From NCBI GenBank assembly GCA_029940245.1, contig JAOZRF010000024.1, positions 1 through 13,423 on the forward strand: a DNA stretch of 13,423 nucleotides, in the 5' to 3' direction. Positions 1 through 6,982 of this stretch are shown in pieces. Position 1 is the first letter of the stretch. The number at the start of each line of letters is the position of its first letter. This DNA comes from Desulfobacula sp. GTDB taxonomy: Bacteria > Desulfobacterota > Desulfobacteria > Desulfobacterales > Desulfobacteraceae. Position numbers and translations under genes: made by a program. The notes below the pieces were generated by a model. The model searched no databases. It was not told where the DNA came from and worked only from the letters and a program-made list of their open reading frames with translations.

Positions 1-251
1 CTTTAATTAATTCTGACTGGCGCGATTTTCAAAGTTGCCCTGCTTTAGAAGAGGAGAACAGGAATGCTATCCTGCTGACAGACTATTATAAAATATTGGA
101 ACGTTCAGGATGGGAACTAACCCATATCATTCAGGCGCCATTGTCTTCGGAAAGGTTTAATGCGATTACCGTCAGTGCCATGCAGGAGAAAAAAATCCTG
201 GGTGTTACCAGTCGTTATATCCTTCTGCTAAAACAAAAATTGAGTATATGA
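1..251 (+). CDS. C-terminal fragment of an unrecognised protein (5' end outside window)
   Basis: The frame is open from the first bases (codons at 3, 6, 9...) to a TGA at 249-251, giving about 82 residues. They include the stretch DYYKILERSGWELTHIIQ, then a mixed alpha/beta tail ending in KQKLSI. Its composition looks like a genuine soluble protein. The 'YYKILERSGWEL' piece is loosely reminiscent of the C-terminal part of SAM-dependent methyltransferases, but I do not recognise the family and assign no function. The last base of the stop codon is also the first base of the terminal inverted repeat of the adjacent mobile element, so the present C-terminus may have been set by that insertion. 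Confidence 0.6.
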   Translation, partial: LINSDWRDFQSCPALEEENRNAILLTDYYKILERSGWELTHIIQAPLSSERFNAITVSAMQEKKILGVTSRYILLLKQKLSI

Positions 252-523
252 ATTCTGGGGACACCTTATTTAATTATTGGCAAAAGCTATAGTATTTGTT
301 TTTTTATTTACATGGCACGAATAGCAAGAGCAGTAGCGCCTGGAATCCCGCATCATATTACACAGAGGGGAAACAGACGGCAGCAGACCTTTTTCAAGGA
401 ACCTGAAGGCCAGCGCTGGAGCGAGCCTTTTATCAAAAAAATGGAATTTTTTTTAGACCGAAAACTCAAACCTCAAAAACCTGGACCTCCCAAAAGAAAG
501 ATAAGTAAGGTGTCCCCCGAATT
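251..523 (+). mobile_element. Internally deleted RAYT/IS200-type element with terminal inverted repeats (MITE-like)
   Basis: The left end (251-273) begins AATTCTGGGGACACCTTA. The right end (501-523), read as reverse complement, begins AATTCGGGGGACACCTTA. The repeats match at nearly every position over about 22 bases. Between them is a collapsed transposase ORF whose N-terminus is that of a Y1/RAYT-type transposase. At 273 bp the element is much shorter than a full copy (a RAYT protein alone is usually about 200-300 residues), so it is a non-autonomous deletion derivative. No convincing target-site duplication flanks it, as expected for Y1 (HUH) transposition. It accounts for most of the gene-free stretch 252-584. 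The remaining 61 bp (524-584) hold only three imperfect copies of GAATTTC and no clear gene or terminator. Confidence 0.75.
312..509 (+). pseudogene. Remnant of a RAYT (REP-associated tyrosine transposase) gene, central part deleted
   Basis: The reading begins with MARIARAVAPGIPHHITQRG and continues NRRQQTFF, the characteristic N-terminus of Y1_Tnp (IS200-like/RAYT) transposases. After residue 28 it jumps to EPFIKKMEFFLDRKLKPQKP followed by GPPKRK, which resembles the extreme C-terminus of the same family. The whole catalytic core is missing, including the HUH metal site (the 'MPNHVH' motif) and the catalytic tyrosine, so the product cannot transpose. The N- and C-terminal pieces are joined in frame, and the frame stays open through the right inverted repeat to 716. 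That tail is run-through into and antisense to the ABC ATPase gene and is probably meaningless. The family call rests on recalled consensus, not an alignment. Confidence 0.75.
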
Positions 524-584
524 TCGAATTTCCGAATTTCTGAGTGAGTTTGTGAGCATTGCTCCTCTACGAGCCGTTCAAATA

Positions 585-1547
585 CTACTCAGCATTGAAG
601 CAGGCAACAAGGTGCCCATCATTCCCAAGCAGCTCTGGTGCGTTATCAACACAGGTCTTTGTTGCTTTATGACATCTGTCTATAAATGGACAACTCATAT
701 CGGTTTTTTTAAATAAGGGAATGACAGGCTTATTTTTTTGTTTTTTATTCAGCGGGTTCACGTCTGGAACAGCCCGCAAGAGGGTCTGGGTGTAAGGATG
801 AAGGGGGCCGTGAAATAATGTTTTTGTAGTTCCCTGCTCCACAATTTTTCCCATGTATATCACTGCAACCTGATCTGTTACATATTCAACCACGCTCAAA
901 TCGTGACTGATAAACATATAGGTGAGGTTATATTTTTCCTGGAGGTCCATCATTAAATTCAATACCTGGGCTTGAACCGATACATCCAGGGCCGATACGG
1001 ACTCGTCAGCCACAATCAATGAGGGACGGGTAATCAATGCCCTGGCAATGGCAATCCGCTGGCGTTGTCCGCCGGAAAATTCATGGGGAAATTTGTCAGT
1101 ATCCGTGGCATTCAAACCAACCTCAGTCAGTATTTTGGCGACGCGTTCTTTTTTCTGGGCAAATGAAAGCTTTTCTTTCAAAGTATCCAGCGGTTCTGCA
1201 ACGATCCCCAGAATATTTTTCCGGGGGTTTAATGAACCATAAGGATCCTGAAATACCATTTGAAAATTACGCCTTAAATGTTTCAGCTTGGCAGCAGGCA
1301 TGTTAAATAAATCTTGGCCGTCAAAAAAAACCGTTCCTGAAGTGGGTTCATCAAGGGCCATGACGATTCTTGCCAGGGTTGATTTTCCGCAACCGGATTC
1401 TCCCACAATGCCAAAACTGGTTCCATGATGCAGTTCCAGGTTAATACCATGCAGCGCACGAAAAACCGGGGCCTTTTGGAACAGAAATTTTTTGGGAAGT
1501 TGATAGTCCTTGTAAATACCCTTAATTTTAACCAGTGGCTGTTTCAT
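585..1547 (-). CDS. dppF: Dipeptide/oligopeptide ABC transporter ATP-binding protein (DppF/OppF type)
   Basis: This is the second ATPase subunit of a peptide/nickel-type ABC importer, acting on the cytoplasmic face of the inner membrane. The 320-residue product has a full ATPase core: Walker A GESGCGKST (49-57), Q-loop Q100, signature FSGGQ (157-161), Walker B LIVADE (177-182) and H-loop H215. It ends in the oligopeptide-transporter C-terminal domain (TIGR01727-like), with 'HPYTQTLL' at about 250-257 and four cysteines (286, 292, 299, 316). This spacing can bind an Fe-S cluster in some relatives. The ATG start overlaps the stop of the upstream ATPase gene (ATGA, 1544-1547), so the two are translationally coupled. 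It is the last gene of the operon. Subfamily substrate (dipeptide, oligopeptide, nickel or other) cannot be told from the ATPase, so the symbol marks position and type only. Confidence 0.9.
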   Translation of the reverse strand: MKQPLVKIKGIYKDYQLPKKFLFQKAPVFRALHGINLELHHGTSFGIVGESGCGKSTLARIVMALDEPTSGTVFFDGQDLFNMPAAKLKHLRRNFQMVFQDPYGSLNPRKNILGIVAEPLDTLKEKLSFAQKKERVAKILTEVGLNATDTDKFPHEFSGGQRQRIAIARALITRPSLIVADESVSALDVSVQAQVLNLMMDLQEKYNLTYMFISHDLSVVEYVTDQVAVIYMGKIVEQGTTKTLFHGPLHPYTQTLLRAVPDVNPLNKKQKNKPVIPLFKKTDMSCPFIDRCHKATKTCVDNAPELLGNDGHLVACFNAE

Positions 1548-2530
1548 TTTTTATCTTCGCAGGTCAGCGGGTGATAACACCAGACCTGGTGATGATCTGC
1601 CACCCTTGTGGCCATTGGTTCTTTATCTTTGCATATTTTCAAAGCCCTTGAACAGCGATCAGCAAAATTACATCCCCTGGGTCTTAAGTGCAGTTCCGGT
1701 ACCTGCCCGGGAATACTGTTAAGCCTTTTTCTATCAAGTTGTACTGAAGAACCAACATGGGGAATGGCGGAAAAAAGACCATAGGTATAAGGATGCGACA
1801 TATTCTGGAATACATCCATAGTGCTTCCCATTTCAACACTCTGACCCGTATACATGACCATAACATTTTCCGCTGTCTGGGCGATAACCCCCAGATCATG
1901 GCTGATAATTATCAAGGCCATGCCCGATGAATCAGCCAGATCCCGTATCAAATCTAAAATTTGTTCTTGAACGGTTACGTCCAGAGCCGTTGTCGGCTCA
2001 TCAGCTATAAGTATTTCGGGATTACAGGCAATTGCCATGGCAATCATTACTCTTTGGCGCTGACCACCGGAAAGCTGGTGGGGATAAAGATTCAGACCAA
2101 ATTTGCTGACGGGAAGTCCTACCTTATCCATCAGTTCGCTAACCCGTTCAAGGGTCTGTTTCCGGGTAAGTTTCAGATGCAGATAGATGCTTTCGGAAAC
2201 CTGGGCACCAATCTGTTTCACCGGGTTCAACGCGGTCATGGGTTCCTGAAATATCATTCCGATCCGGTTGCCCCGGATACTGCATATCTTATTGGAATTC
2301 AATTTTAAAATATCCCGGCCTTCCAGGATAATTTTCCCTCTGGTTTGAGAATCCCGGGGTAAAAGTGACATTAACGCCAGGGCGGTAATTGATTTTCCGC
2401 AACCGGATTCACCTACAATTCCCATTTTATCCCCGGCTTCCATGGAAAAATTGATATGGCTGATAACTTCCTGGGGGCCATGGGCAGTATTCAAGGTTAC
2501 ACAAAGGTCTTGAACCTGTAATAAAGCCAT
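1544..2530 (-). CDS. dppD: Dipeptide/oligopeptide ABC transporter ATP-binding protein (DppD/OppD type)
   Basis: This is the first ATPase of the importer pair and is predicted to form a heterodimer with the DppF-type subunit encoded next. The 328-residue product shows Walker A GESGCGKS (40-47), Q-loop Q95, signature LSGGQ (153-157), Walker B EILIADE (172-178) and H-loop H211. A C-terminal oligopeptide-transporter domain follows, with 'HPYTYGLF' near 246-253 and cysteines 287, 293, 300 and 318. The length is typical of DppD/OppD. It starts with ATG just 5 bp after the permease stop and overlaps the following ATPase gene by 4 bp, a compact operon arrangement. Upstream of the start an AGG-type Shine-Dalgarno lies about 9 bases away across a poly-A spacer. 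The transported compound is unknown. Confidence 0.9.
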   Translation of the reverse strand: MALLQVQDLCVTLNTAHGPQEVISHINFSMEAGDKMGIVGESGCGKSITALALMSLLPRDSQTRGKIILEGRDILKLNSNKICSIRGNRIGMIFQEPMTALNPVKQIGAQVSESIYLHLKLTRKQTLERVSELMDKVGLPVSKFGLNLYPHQLSGGQRQRVMIAMAIACNPEILIADEPTTALDVTVQEQILDLIRDLADSSGMALIIISHDLGVIAQTAENVMVMYTGQSVEMGSTMDVFQNMSHPYTYGLFSAIPHVGSSVQLDRKRLNSIPGQVPELHLRPRGCNFADRCSRALKICKDKEPMATRVADHHQVWCYHPLTCEDKK

Positions 2531-2535
2531 TTTTT

Positions 2536-3384
2536 TTACCTGCTTCTTCTTAATTTAGGATCAAGAACATCCCGCAAGCCGTCTCCGAACAGATTCAGCC
2601 CCATGACGGTTAAAGCAATGGCCAGTCCCGGATAGATAGCCAATTGCGGTGCAAAATTCATAAAGGTCTGGGCTTCATTGAGCATTTTCCCCCAACTGGG
2701 CATGGGTGGCTGGGTACCCAGGCCCAGATAACTTAAGCCTGCTTCTGCCAGGATGCCCAGGGCAAACTGAATGGTGGTCTGTACAATCAGCATGCTTGAG
2801 ATATTTGGCAGAATATGCTCCACAGATATTTTAAACCGGCCTTTTCCGGCACTCCTGGCTGCCAGAATAAATTCGCGTTTCCAGATGCTTAGTGCAGCAC
2901 CACGCGCTACCCTGGCAAAAACCGGTATGTTAAATATGCCAATGGCAATAATGGAGTTGATCGATCCAGGCCCCAGAATCGCTGTTATCATAATCGCGGA
3001 AATAAGGGATGGAAAAGCAAAGGTAAAATCGTTGAATCGCATAATCAACTCATCCATCCACCCTTTTTTGGCTGCAGCCGTCAAGCCTAAGGGGACACCG
3101 CATCCGATACCGATTCCAATGGCAACAAAAGCAACAATCACTGAATTTCCGGCCCCTTTGATCAACATAGACAAAATGTCCCGGCCAAAATGGTCCGTCC
3201 CCAGCAGATATTCGGCACTAGGCAGTAACAATTTATCCGCAATATTAATATCTTCAACAGGATAGGGTGTCCAGAAATAGGAGAGAAAAGCGACGAGGAA
3301 AAAAAGCAATGAAATCGACCCGCCAATGATAAAACTCCGATTTTTCAAACCATGCCTCAATATTTCAACCAAAGTTCTAAACAT
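2536..3384 (-). CDS. dppC: Peptide-type ABC transporter permease (DppC family)
   Basis: This inner-membrane permease pairs with the DppB-type permease to form the translocation channel. The 282-residue product has an N-terminal membrane segment (about 18-38) and the DppC hallmark LLGTDHFGRDILS (60-72). The remaining membrane segments lie roughly at 80-105, 125-155, 195-220 and 245-268. The cytoplasmic EAA-like coupling loop is visible as AARSAGKGRFKISVEHILPN (175-194), followed by 'AGLSYLGLGTQPP' (215-227), highly typical of this family. The length is normal. The start overlaps the end of the dppB-type gene by 8 bp, and a purine-rich GAGGGGGG tract precedes the ATG, suggesting translational coupling. 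This is a member of the BPD_transp_1 (PF00528) superfamily. Confidence 0.92.
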   Translation of the reverse strand: MFRTLVEILRHGLKNRSFIIGGSISLLFFLVAFLSYFWTPYPVEDINIADKLLLPSAEYLLGTDHFGRDILSMLIKGAGNSVIVAFVAIGIGIGCGVPLGLTAAAKKGWMDELIMRFNDFTFAFPSLISAIMITAILGPGSINSIIAIGIFNIPVFARVARGAALSIWKREFILAARSAGKGRFKISVEHILPNISSMLIVQTTIQFALGILAEAGLSYLGLGTQPPMPSWGKMLNEAQTFMNFAPQLAIYPGLAIALTVMGLNLFGDGLRDVLDPKLRRSR

Positions 3385-4330
3385 CCTGCCCCCCTCTTAA
3401 ACGGGGGTCAATAACCGCATAGAGCAAATCCACCATAAAATTGATCACGATAACAGCCCCTGCCAATAAAATGACCAGATTTTTTACCACAATCAAATCC
3501 CTTTGGGAGATGGCTTGAAAAATCAGTCTCCCGATTCCGGGCAGATAAAACACGTTTTCGATTATAATGGTCCCGGCCAGTAAAAAAGAGAACTGAAGTC
3601 CCATTATGGTCACAACGGGTATCAGGGCATTCCGCAATGCATGTTTCCATAATGCCCCCTGGTTCGTGATCCCTTTGGCCCTGGCCGTACGGATGAAATC
3701 CTCCTGCAAAACCTCAAGTAATGCAGAACGGGTTACCCTGGCGAGGATGGCTGCCTGGGGCAGGGCCAGTGCTATTGTCGGTAACAAAAAAGACTTGAGT
3801 ACCGGGCCTATTCCGGCATCCCACCCGGCAAACCCGCCTGCAGGCAACAACCTTAAGGTAACTGAAAACAAAAGAGTCAGGAGCATGGCAAACCAGAAAT
3901 TGGGAATGGCAATTCCTATCTGGGAGAAACTCATCACCAGAAAATCCATTGGTTTATTATGATTGGAGGCAGCCAGGATACCCAAAGGGATGGCGATGAG
4001 CGTGGAGAGGGTCATGGCCAATAAGGCCAGGGGGAAACTGACGGTAAGACGACTGAGAATCAACTCTGATACGGGCACATCATAGGTATAAGATATTCCC
4101 AGATTTCCTGTAATCAAATCCGCCACCCAATGGGTATAGCGGACCCAGACCGGTCGATTGAGGCCAAGTTCCTCCCTGAGTGCGTTCAACGTCTCTGTTT
4201 CCGCATTGATTCCCAACATAACCGATGCCGGGTCGCCAGGCAGGATTTCAAGAACCACAAACACCACCAGGGTGGCCACCAACAGGGTCAGTATCAGAGT
4301 AAAGACTCTTTTTGCCAGAAAAATTCTCAT
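3377..4330 (-). CDS. dppB: Peptide-type ABC transporter permease (DppB family)
   Basis: This is the first permease of the importer. Read from the ATG at 4330 the product has 317 residues and starts MRIFLAKRVFTLIL, a standard DppB opening. It has an N-terminal membrane helix, the motif 'EILPGDPASVMLG', further membrane segments and the EAA-type loop (RTARAKGITNQGALWKHALRN). It ends DPRLRGG, as DppB proteins do. An in-frame TTG at 4348 would add six residues, but its upstream region lies in the 3' arm of a strong hairpin (4352-4400), so I prefer ATG at 4330. The Shine-Dalgarno there is weak (AGGCGA). The gene lies 90 bp after the binding-protein gene, counted to the ATG, and overlaps dppC by 8 bp. 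Confidence 0.9.
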   Translation of the reverse strand: MRIFLAKRVFTLILTLLVATLVVFVVLEILPGDPASVMLGINAETETLNALREELGLNRPVWVRYTHWVADLITGNLGISYTYDVPVSELILSRLTVSFPLALLAMTLSTLIAIPLGILAASNHNKPMDFLVMSFSQIGIAIPNFWFAMLLTLLFSVTLRLLPAGGFAGWDAGIGPVLKSFLLPTIALALPQAAILARVTRSALLEVLQEDFIRTARAKGITNQGALWKHALRNALIPVVTIMGLQFSFLLAGTIIIENVFYLPGIGRLIFQAISQRDLIVVKNLVILLAGAVIVINFMVDLLYAVIDPRLRGGQDV

Positions 4331-4351
4331 TCGCCTAGTTTTGACCAAACC

Positions 4352-4400
4352 TTATCGGTCAGCTATCCTTTGATATTCACCCGGGCCGGCTAACCGATAA
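4352..4400 (-). promoter_or_regulatory. Intercistronic hairpin between binding-protein and permease genes
   Basis: On the minus-strand transcript, TTATCGGTTAGC pairs with GCTGACCGATAA across 12 base pairs, one of them G-U, around a loop of about 25 nucleotides that includes CGGCCCGGG. No U-run follows, so it is not a standard Rho-independent terminator. Position and shape match intercistronic stem-loops that protect the mRNA of an abundant binding protein (malE-malF is the classic case) or reduce expression of downstream permease genes. The stem is seen directly; the function is inferred. Confidence 0.55.
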
Positions 4401-4420
4401 CTGCTTGTTCAATAAACGAT

Positions 4421-5911
4421 CTAATTGATCCAATAGACCTGGGTTAAGTCATTGGCCTGAACCGGACTGTTTTCCCATAATCCCCGGATATTTTTATTCC
4501 ACACACCATGTTTGGCAAGCTGGAACATGAATCCGTTGACACAATCTGCTGAAATCAATCTCTGGGCATCTCCCAAAATTTTATACCGGGCTTTGGTGTC
4601 CACGGTGGCATCCAGTTTTTTCATCAACGCCTGAAATTTTGGGCTGTCATAGGCAAAGTAATAGTCTTTTCTGGCATATATACCGATATCCATTGGTTCT
4701 GTGTGTGAAACAATGGTCAAATCATAATCCCGTTTTTTAAACACCTGATCCAGCCATTGGGCCCATTCCACGGGAATGATCTCCAGATCAATACCAATCT
4801 TTCTGAGCTGGGAGGCGACAATTTCACCACCACGTCTTGCATAACTGGGTGGAGGAAGCTTGATAGTAGCCTTGAATCCGTCTGGATATCCTGCTTCAGC
4901 CAGAAGTTGTTTTGCCTTTGCAAGGTTATATGGATGTGTTGCGATCAGGTCAATATATGCAGGGTGGTGTGGGGCAAAATGGGTTCCAATGGGGGTGCCA
5001 TAACCAAACATGGCCCCGTCAATAATAGCCTTGCGGTCAAGGGCATGGGCAATGGCCTGGCGGACTTTCAGTTTTTTGAACGGACCGCTCTGATTGTTGG
5101 TTGAAAGAATGGTTTCTCCTTCCGTAGTACCGATGACAACTTTAAACCGGGGGTCGCTTTTGAATTGTGCGAGACTTTCCGGTGCAGGAAAGTTAGCAAA
5201 AGCGTCTATATCTCCGGCCATCATTGCGGAAACAGCCGCTGCCGGGTCCGGGATGATCTTGATGGTTGCGGTTTTTAATTTAGCTGGTGTTCCCCAGTAG
5301 GCATCATTTCTGACCATTACAATCCGATCGCCTCTTACCCATTTGGAAAACTTAAAAGGGCCCGTACCAATGGGATTGCTTTTGTTTTTTTCCGCACTGG
5401 CTTTATCTACGATGACGGCATCCCCCCAGCCCATGTTGAACAAAAAGCTGCCCGTGGGTTGACTCAATGTCACCACCACGGTATGGGGATCTTCAGCCGT
5501 AACTGATTGGATCGGTTTAAACAGCGCCTTTTGCGCATTAACGCTATCTTTGGCCCTGGCTCTGTTCAGGGAAAAAACCACATCATCTGCGTCAAAGGAT
5601 GCACCGTCATGAAAGGATACCCCTTTTCGCAGATTAAACGTGTATGTTTTTTGATCTTCTGAGACTGTCCAGCTACTGGCCAGACCTGGTTTTACAACTC
5701 CATTTTTGTCAATTCTGGTCAACCCTTCAAAAATATTGGCATAAACCACCTCATCAATTGCTGCTGCAGCTCCTGCTGTCGGATCAAGATGGGGTGGCTC
5801 CAATACCATTCCCAGGTTCAAGCTGTCTTTTGCGGCCATAACAGATGACGCATTTATGGCTATTCCCAGTGTTAGAACGATTAATGTAACAATAAATTTC
5901 ATTTTACTCAT
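4421..5911 (-). CDS. dppA: Periplasmic peptide-type solute-binding protein (SBP family 5, DppA/OppA type)
   Basis: This is the extracytoplasmic receptor of the importer. The 496-residue precursor starts MSKMKFIVTLIVLTLG. It has a basic n-region, a hydrophobic core and a likely signal peptidase I site after VMA (about residue 26), with no lipobox cysteine, which fits a soluble periplasmic protein of a Gram-negative cell. The mature part follows the SBP_bac_5 pattern: 'PHLDPT', 'ANIFEGLTRIDKNGVVKPGLASSW' beginning about residue 58, 'TYTFNLRKGVSFHDG' and 'DADDVVFSLNRA', then 'NPIGTGPFKF' and 'VRQAIAHALDR'. A good Shine-Dalgarno (AAGGAGA) sits 7 bases before the ATG. It lies 27 bp downstream of the P1-peptidase gene in the same operon. 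Ligands of family 5 include peptides, nickel complexes, opines and glutathione, so the substrate is open. Confidence 0.9.
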   Translation of the reverse strand: MSKMKFIVTLIVLTLGIAINASSVMAAKDSLNLGMVLEPPHLDPTAGAAAAIDEVVYANIFEGLTRIDKNGVVKPGLASSWTVSEDQKTYTFNLRKGVSFHDGASFDADDVVFSLNRARAKDSVNAQKALFKPIQSVTAEDPHTVVVTLSQPTGSFLFNMGWGDAVIVDKASAEKNKSNPIGTGPFKFSKWVRGDRIVMVRNDAYWGTPAKLKTATIKIIPDPAAAVSAMMAGDIDAFANFPAPESLAQFKSDPRFKVVIGTTEGETILSTNNQSGPFKKLKVRQAIAHALDRKAIIDGAMFGYGTPIGTHFAPHHPAYIDLIATHPYNLAKAKQLLAEAGYPDGFKATIKLPPPSYARRGGEIVASQLRKIGIDLEIIPVEWAQWLDQVFKKRDYDLTIVSHTEPMDIGIYARKDYYFAYDSPKFQALMKKLDATVDTKARYKILGDAQRLISADCVNGFMFQLAKHGVWNKNIRGLWENSPVQANDLTQVYWIN

Positions 5912-5938
5912 GTCATTGTCTCCTTGATTAATAACATT

Positions 5939-6943
5939 TTATCTGCCATAACGATCACTGTAGCATTCTAAATCACCCATACTTTGCGCCTGAAAAACCC
6001 CCCTGGCAATTGCCCGGGCCACACAATCCGCAGCCAGCATACCCAATCTGGATACACCCACCACGGGATCTAAAAGCTCACATTTACCCGTTGATAAAAC
6101 AAACACACTGTCCCCGTCAAAAGGAGAATGAACCGGTCTGATTGCCCGGGCCAAACCATCCTGGGCCATTATTGCAACCCGTCTGGCCTGGGGTTTGGTC
6201 AACACGGCATCCGTTGCAATAGTCACCAGGGTTGTGTTTTTACCCAGGGGTAACTCAAAAGGAAAATCCAGGTCTATTTTGGTATTTTTTTCAGGCATGG
6301 GCTGTTTTCCCAGCTCATCGTTCTGTTCATAGGGAAAGGCCCACATGGTAGGACTGCCGGGCATTGTAACAGATCCCATGGAGTTCACTGCGGCAATCGC
6401 GCCAACACTTATCTCTGAGTTGCCGTCGGAAAAAACAAAAGAAGCACTCCCCAATCCCCCTTTTAATCCGCCGGCAATTGCACCATAGCCTGCGCCAACA
6501 TTTCCCAGGTCAAAATTTTTGTCAATGGTTTGAACCGCCTTAAAACCCATATCAAAATAGGGAGATTTGATTCCCCATTCTTTATCTCCACCGTTTAACA
6601 GATCAAACAGGATAGCAGATGGAACAATGGGAATAATGGCATCACCCAGATTAAAACCGATTTTTTGCTGTCTTAAGTTTGCCATTACGCCGCCGGCAGC
6701 ATCCAATCCATAGGCAGACCCCCCGCTCAAGACAATCCCATGAACAACATCCACCAAACAATCCGAGTTCAGGGCTTCAGTCTCGCGGGTTCCCGGTCCC
6801 CCTCCTCGAATATCTGCCGATGCAATGGCAGGTTCATCAGGTATAATCACTGTAACACCGGTTCTGACCGCTTCATCGTAATAATTCCCGACTTGTATTC
6901 CCGGAACATCTGTTATCAGGTTTTGCTTTCCAACTTTAATCAT
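5939..6943 (-). CDS. P1-family N-terminal-nucleophile peptidase/amidase (DmpA/NylC-like, peptidase S58)
   Basis: The 334-residue protein belongs to the P1/DmpA family (L-aminopeptidase D-Ala-esterase/amidase, beta-aminopeptidases, nylon-oligomer hydrolase NylC). Family motifs visible are 'TDVPGIQVGNY' (11-21), 'GGGPGTRETEAL' (47-58), 'LSGGSAYGLDAAGGV' (72-86) and 'GNVGAGYGAIAGGLKGGLG' (147-165). The proenzyme cuts itself into two chains, and the new N-terminal residue is the nucleophile. The expected site is in GKNTTLVTIATDA, between N236 and T237, as in NylC rather than the Gly-Ser junction of DmpA. This predicts chains of about 236 and 98 residues. No signal peptide is present, so it acts in the cytoplasm. 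AAGGG lies 8 bases before the ATG. The gene follows larA by 39 bp and precedes the importer, suggesting it hydrolyses the imported amide or peptide-like compound; the substrate is inferred only. Confidence 0.88.
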   Translation of the reverse strand: MIKVGKQNLITDVPGIQVGNYYDEAVRTGVTVIIPDEPAIASADIRGGGPGTRETEALNSDCLVDVVHGIVLSGGSAYGLDAAGGVMANLRQQKIGFNLGDAIIPIVPSAILFDLLNGGDKEWGIKSPYFDMGFKAVQTIDKNFDLGNVGAGYGAIAGGLKGGLGSASFVFSDGNSEISVGAIAAVNSMGSVTMPGSPTMWAFPYEQNDELGKQPMPEKNTKIDLDFPFELPLGKNTTLVTIATDAVLTKPQARRVAIMAQDGLARAIRPVHSPFDGDSVFVLSTGKCELLDPVVGVSRLGMLAADCVARAIARGVFQAQSMGDLECYSDRYGR

Positions 6944-6982
6944 CTTTTGCCCTTTGCTTTCAATTTTATCTGCACATCTCTT

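Noticed and set aside
519..540. Three imperfect GAATTTC copies, considered as a direct-repeat array
   Set aside because: The units are 7-8 bp with no spacers and only three copies. They are too short for CRISPR or iterons and are partly the element end itself.
510..716. Extension of the transposase frame beyond the right inverted repeat to 716
   Set aside because: The frame merely stays open by chance through the element end and antisense to the end of the ABC ATPase gene. The residues match nothing expected, and the transposase-like part stops near 509.
2771..3265. Long open frame (164 codons) on the + strand inside the dppC-type gene
   Set aside because: It is antisense to a fully conserved permease and has no recognisable domain. 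It is a typical shadow of a real gene, as are the + strand frames at 3606-3962, 4757-5104 and 7952-8389.
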